Below, in pieces: positions 5,700 to 6,473 of a DNA stretch of 6,473 bases. The stretch is from Gammaproteobacteria bacterium (lineage in GTDB: Bacteria > Pseudomonadota > Gammaproteobacteria > BMS3Bbin11), in assembly GCA_030597275.1 (NCBI GenBank), contig JAUVSB010000085.1:1-6473 (forward strand), written 5' to 3'. Under the pieces are notes generated by a model that saw nothing but the letters and a program-made list of their open reading frames with translations, was not told where the DNA came from and made no database searches. The position numbers and the translations under genes were made by a program. Numbering within the stretch: the first letter of the stretch is position 1; each line of letters starts with the position of its first letter.

Positions 5700-6065
5700 A
5701 AACTATCACAAATATCCTATATTGTATGTCCACTTTCGACCCTGAGCCATCATTAAAGATAACCATCTACAAGGCCCGGAATTACCCCACTTGCTGAATA
5801 GGAAGAGTCCACATAAAGAGGGCATTCACTGACAGTATATACATGTGTCACAATATATGAGCTTGTCAACAAAACCAACTATTAAGTTACAAACCTAACT
5901 CGTATGAGTAATATACTGGTGAGAAGTCATACCAGAATTTTTTAACTTAAAGCTATTGTGACCTCAAGTAAGTAAATATTGTTTTTTCAGATCGGTAACA
6001 CTATCGGGAAACAAGAGACAGAATATGTCTCCCGGTTATTCGTTTACATCGGTGGTTAATGAATT
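5700..6065. other. 366-bp divergent intergenic region between the permease and CBS-protein genes
   Basis: This A+T-rich region must hold both divergent promoters. Seen in it are: TACAAT on the minus strand (5726-5721), 22 bp before the permease ATG; TGACA (5830-5834) and TGTCA (5846-5850), an inverted pair with an 11-bp spacer; TTGACA on the minus strand (5868-5863) without a matching -10; the near-palindrome ACTCGTATGAGT (5898-5909); TATACT (5912-5917, plus strand), a possible -10 with a poor -35; CTGGT/ACCAG (5916-5920 with 5931-5935), followed by AATTTTTT; and a six-pair hairpin GAGACA/TGTCTC (6015-6020 with 6026-6031) about 35 bp before the CBS gene. None is strong enough to call a definite promoter or RNA gene, and no credible coding frame was seen. 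Confidence 0.5.
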
Positions 6066-6473
6066 ATGACAATCGAGCGCAGTCTCCAGGTTATCGAGGT
6101 GCTGGCCATTGAATTGGAAGCCCCCCTCGTGCTGGATGGCACGATCAGTGTCAGTGAAGCTATTCAGGCAATGCGGGACAGGTGTCTGGGTTATGCATTG
6201 ATTACTGACGAAGATAAATTGGTTGGTATTTTCACTGAACGTGATGTCTTCCTGTCAGTGCTCGACAAAAATGAAGTACTGCAGCAGCCAGTATCAAAAT
6301 TGATGGCACCGGCGCCGGTCTGCGTCCGTGAAATGGACCCTGTCTGGCGTGTCGTTACCTTAATGCATGAAGGAGGATTTCGCCAAATCCCGGTTGTGGA
6401 TGAAGAACACAGGGTGCTTGCATGTGTGCGCCACAAAGATATAGCCGAGTATCTGGTCAATCATTTCGCTGAA
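6066..6473 (+). CDS. two-CBS-domain protein (3' end cut off by window)
   Basis: The frame is open from the ATG at 6066 to the window edge, giving 136 residues with no stop. An in-frame TGA at 6060-6062 makes this the first possible start; GGTGG at 6051-6055 is a modest ribosome site. The protein is a tandem CBS pair (Bateman module), which typically binds adenine nucleotides such as AMP or ATP and regulates a partner. The first CBS repeat is about residues 20-66 and ends in GIFTERD (54-60), the usual signature. The second is about 78-132, with GFRQIPVVD (104-112) and VRHKDI (121-126). No extra domain is visible before the first repeat. The protein may be a stand-alone pair ending soon after the edge, or may continue into another domain. 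Its target is unknown. It is transcribed divergently from the permease; a functional link is not shown. Confidence 0.88.
   Translation, partial: MTIERSLQVIEVLAIELEAPLVLDGTISVSEAIQAMRDRCLGYALITDEDKLVGIFTERDVFLSVLDKNEVLQQPVSKLMAPAPVCVREMDPVWRVVTLMHEGGFRQIPVVDEEHRVLACVRHKDIAEYLVNHFAE

Noticed and set aside
5863..5868. Perfect minus-strand TTGACA as a -35 box for the permease
   Set aside because: No acceptable -10 hexamer is found 15-19 bp downstream; the nearest TATA-like bases are about 22 bp away.
6191..6460. Minus-strand open frame of 89 codons at the right edge
   Set aside because: The plus strand here encodes an intact CBS-domain pair open to the window end; the minus frame is its shadow.

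Overview
This window looks like a chromosomal segment from a gammaproteobacterium of moderate G+C content. The main evidence is the hisZ-purA gene order, which is common in that class (often downstream of hflKC). A Gram-negative porin with a cleavable signal peptide and a second exported protein agree with this. The species cannot be read from the sequence.

Layout from left to right. (1) The 3' part of hisZ is followed 79 bp later by a complete purA. These are housekeeping genes for histidine and AMP synthesis. (2) After purA, a 65-bp gap holding a perfect inverted repeat leads into an unrecognised secreted protein of 249 residues. It has an N-terminal Cys-bracketed motif, an Ala/Ser/Pro-rich linker and a C-terminal domain with two Cys. 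(3) A strong bidirectional terminator separates it from two genes on the minus strand: a general-type outer-membrane porin and, upstream of it, an APC-superfamily amino-acid permease. (4) A 366-bp divergent intergenic region follows. (5) The window ends inside a plus-strand gene for a protein with two CBS domains. It begins at 6066 and its 3' end is cut off.

The most interesting part is the 343-bp gap upstream of the porin. It reads as a sigma-54 promoter region. A -24/-12 element (minus strand, 4236-4220) matches 16 of 17 core consensus positions, with the correct GG-to-GC spacing. About 150 bp upstream of the predicted start lies a 38-bp mirror-symmetric array of four TGTCATGT-type half-sites on an 11-bp period. 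That is where an enhancer-binding activator would be expected to bind. The predicted transcript begins almost at the base of a small hairpin. This suggests the porin is switched on by a specific signal through a bacterial enhancer-binding protein not encoded in the window. The adjacent amino-acid permease hints at a nitrogen or amino-acid link, but that is only inference. A competing reading is that the 11-bp repeats are Pho-box-like.

No mobile element, CRISPR array, tRNA or rRNA was seen.
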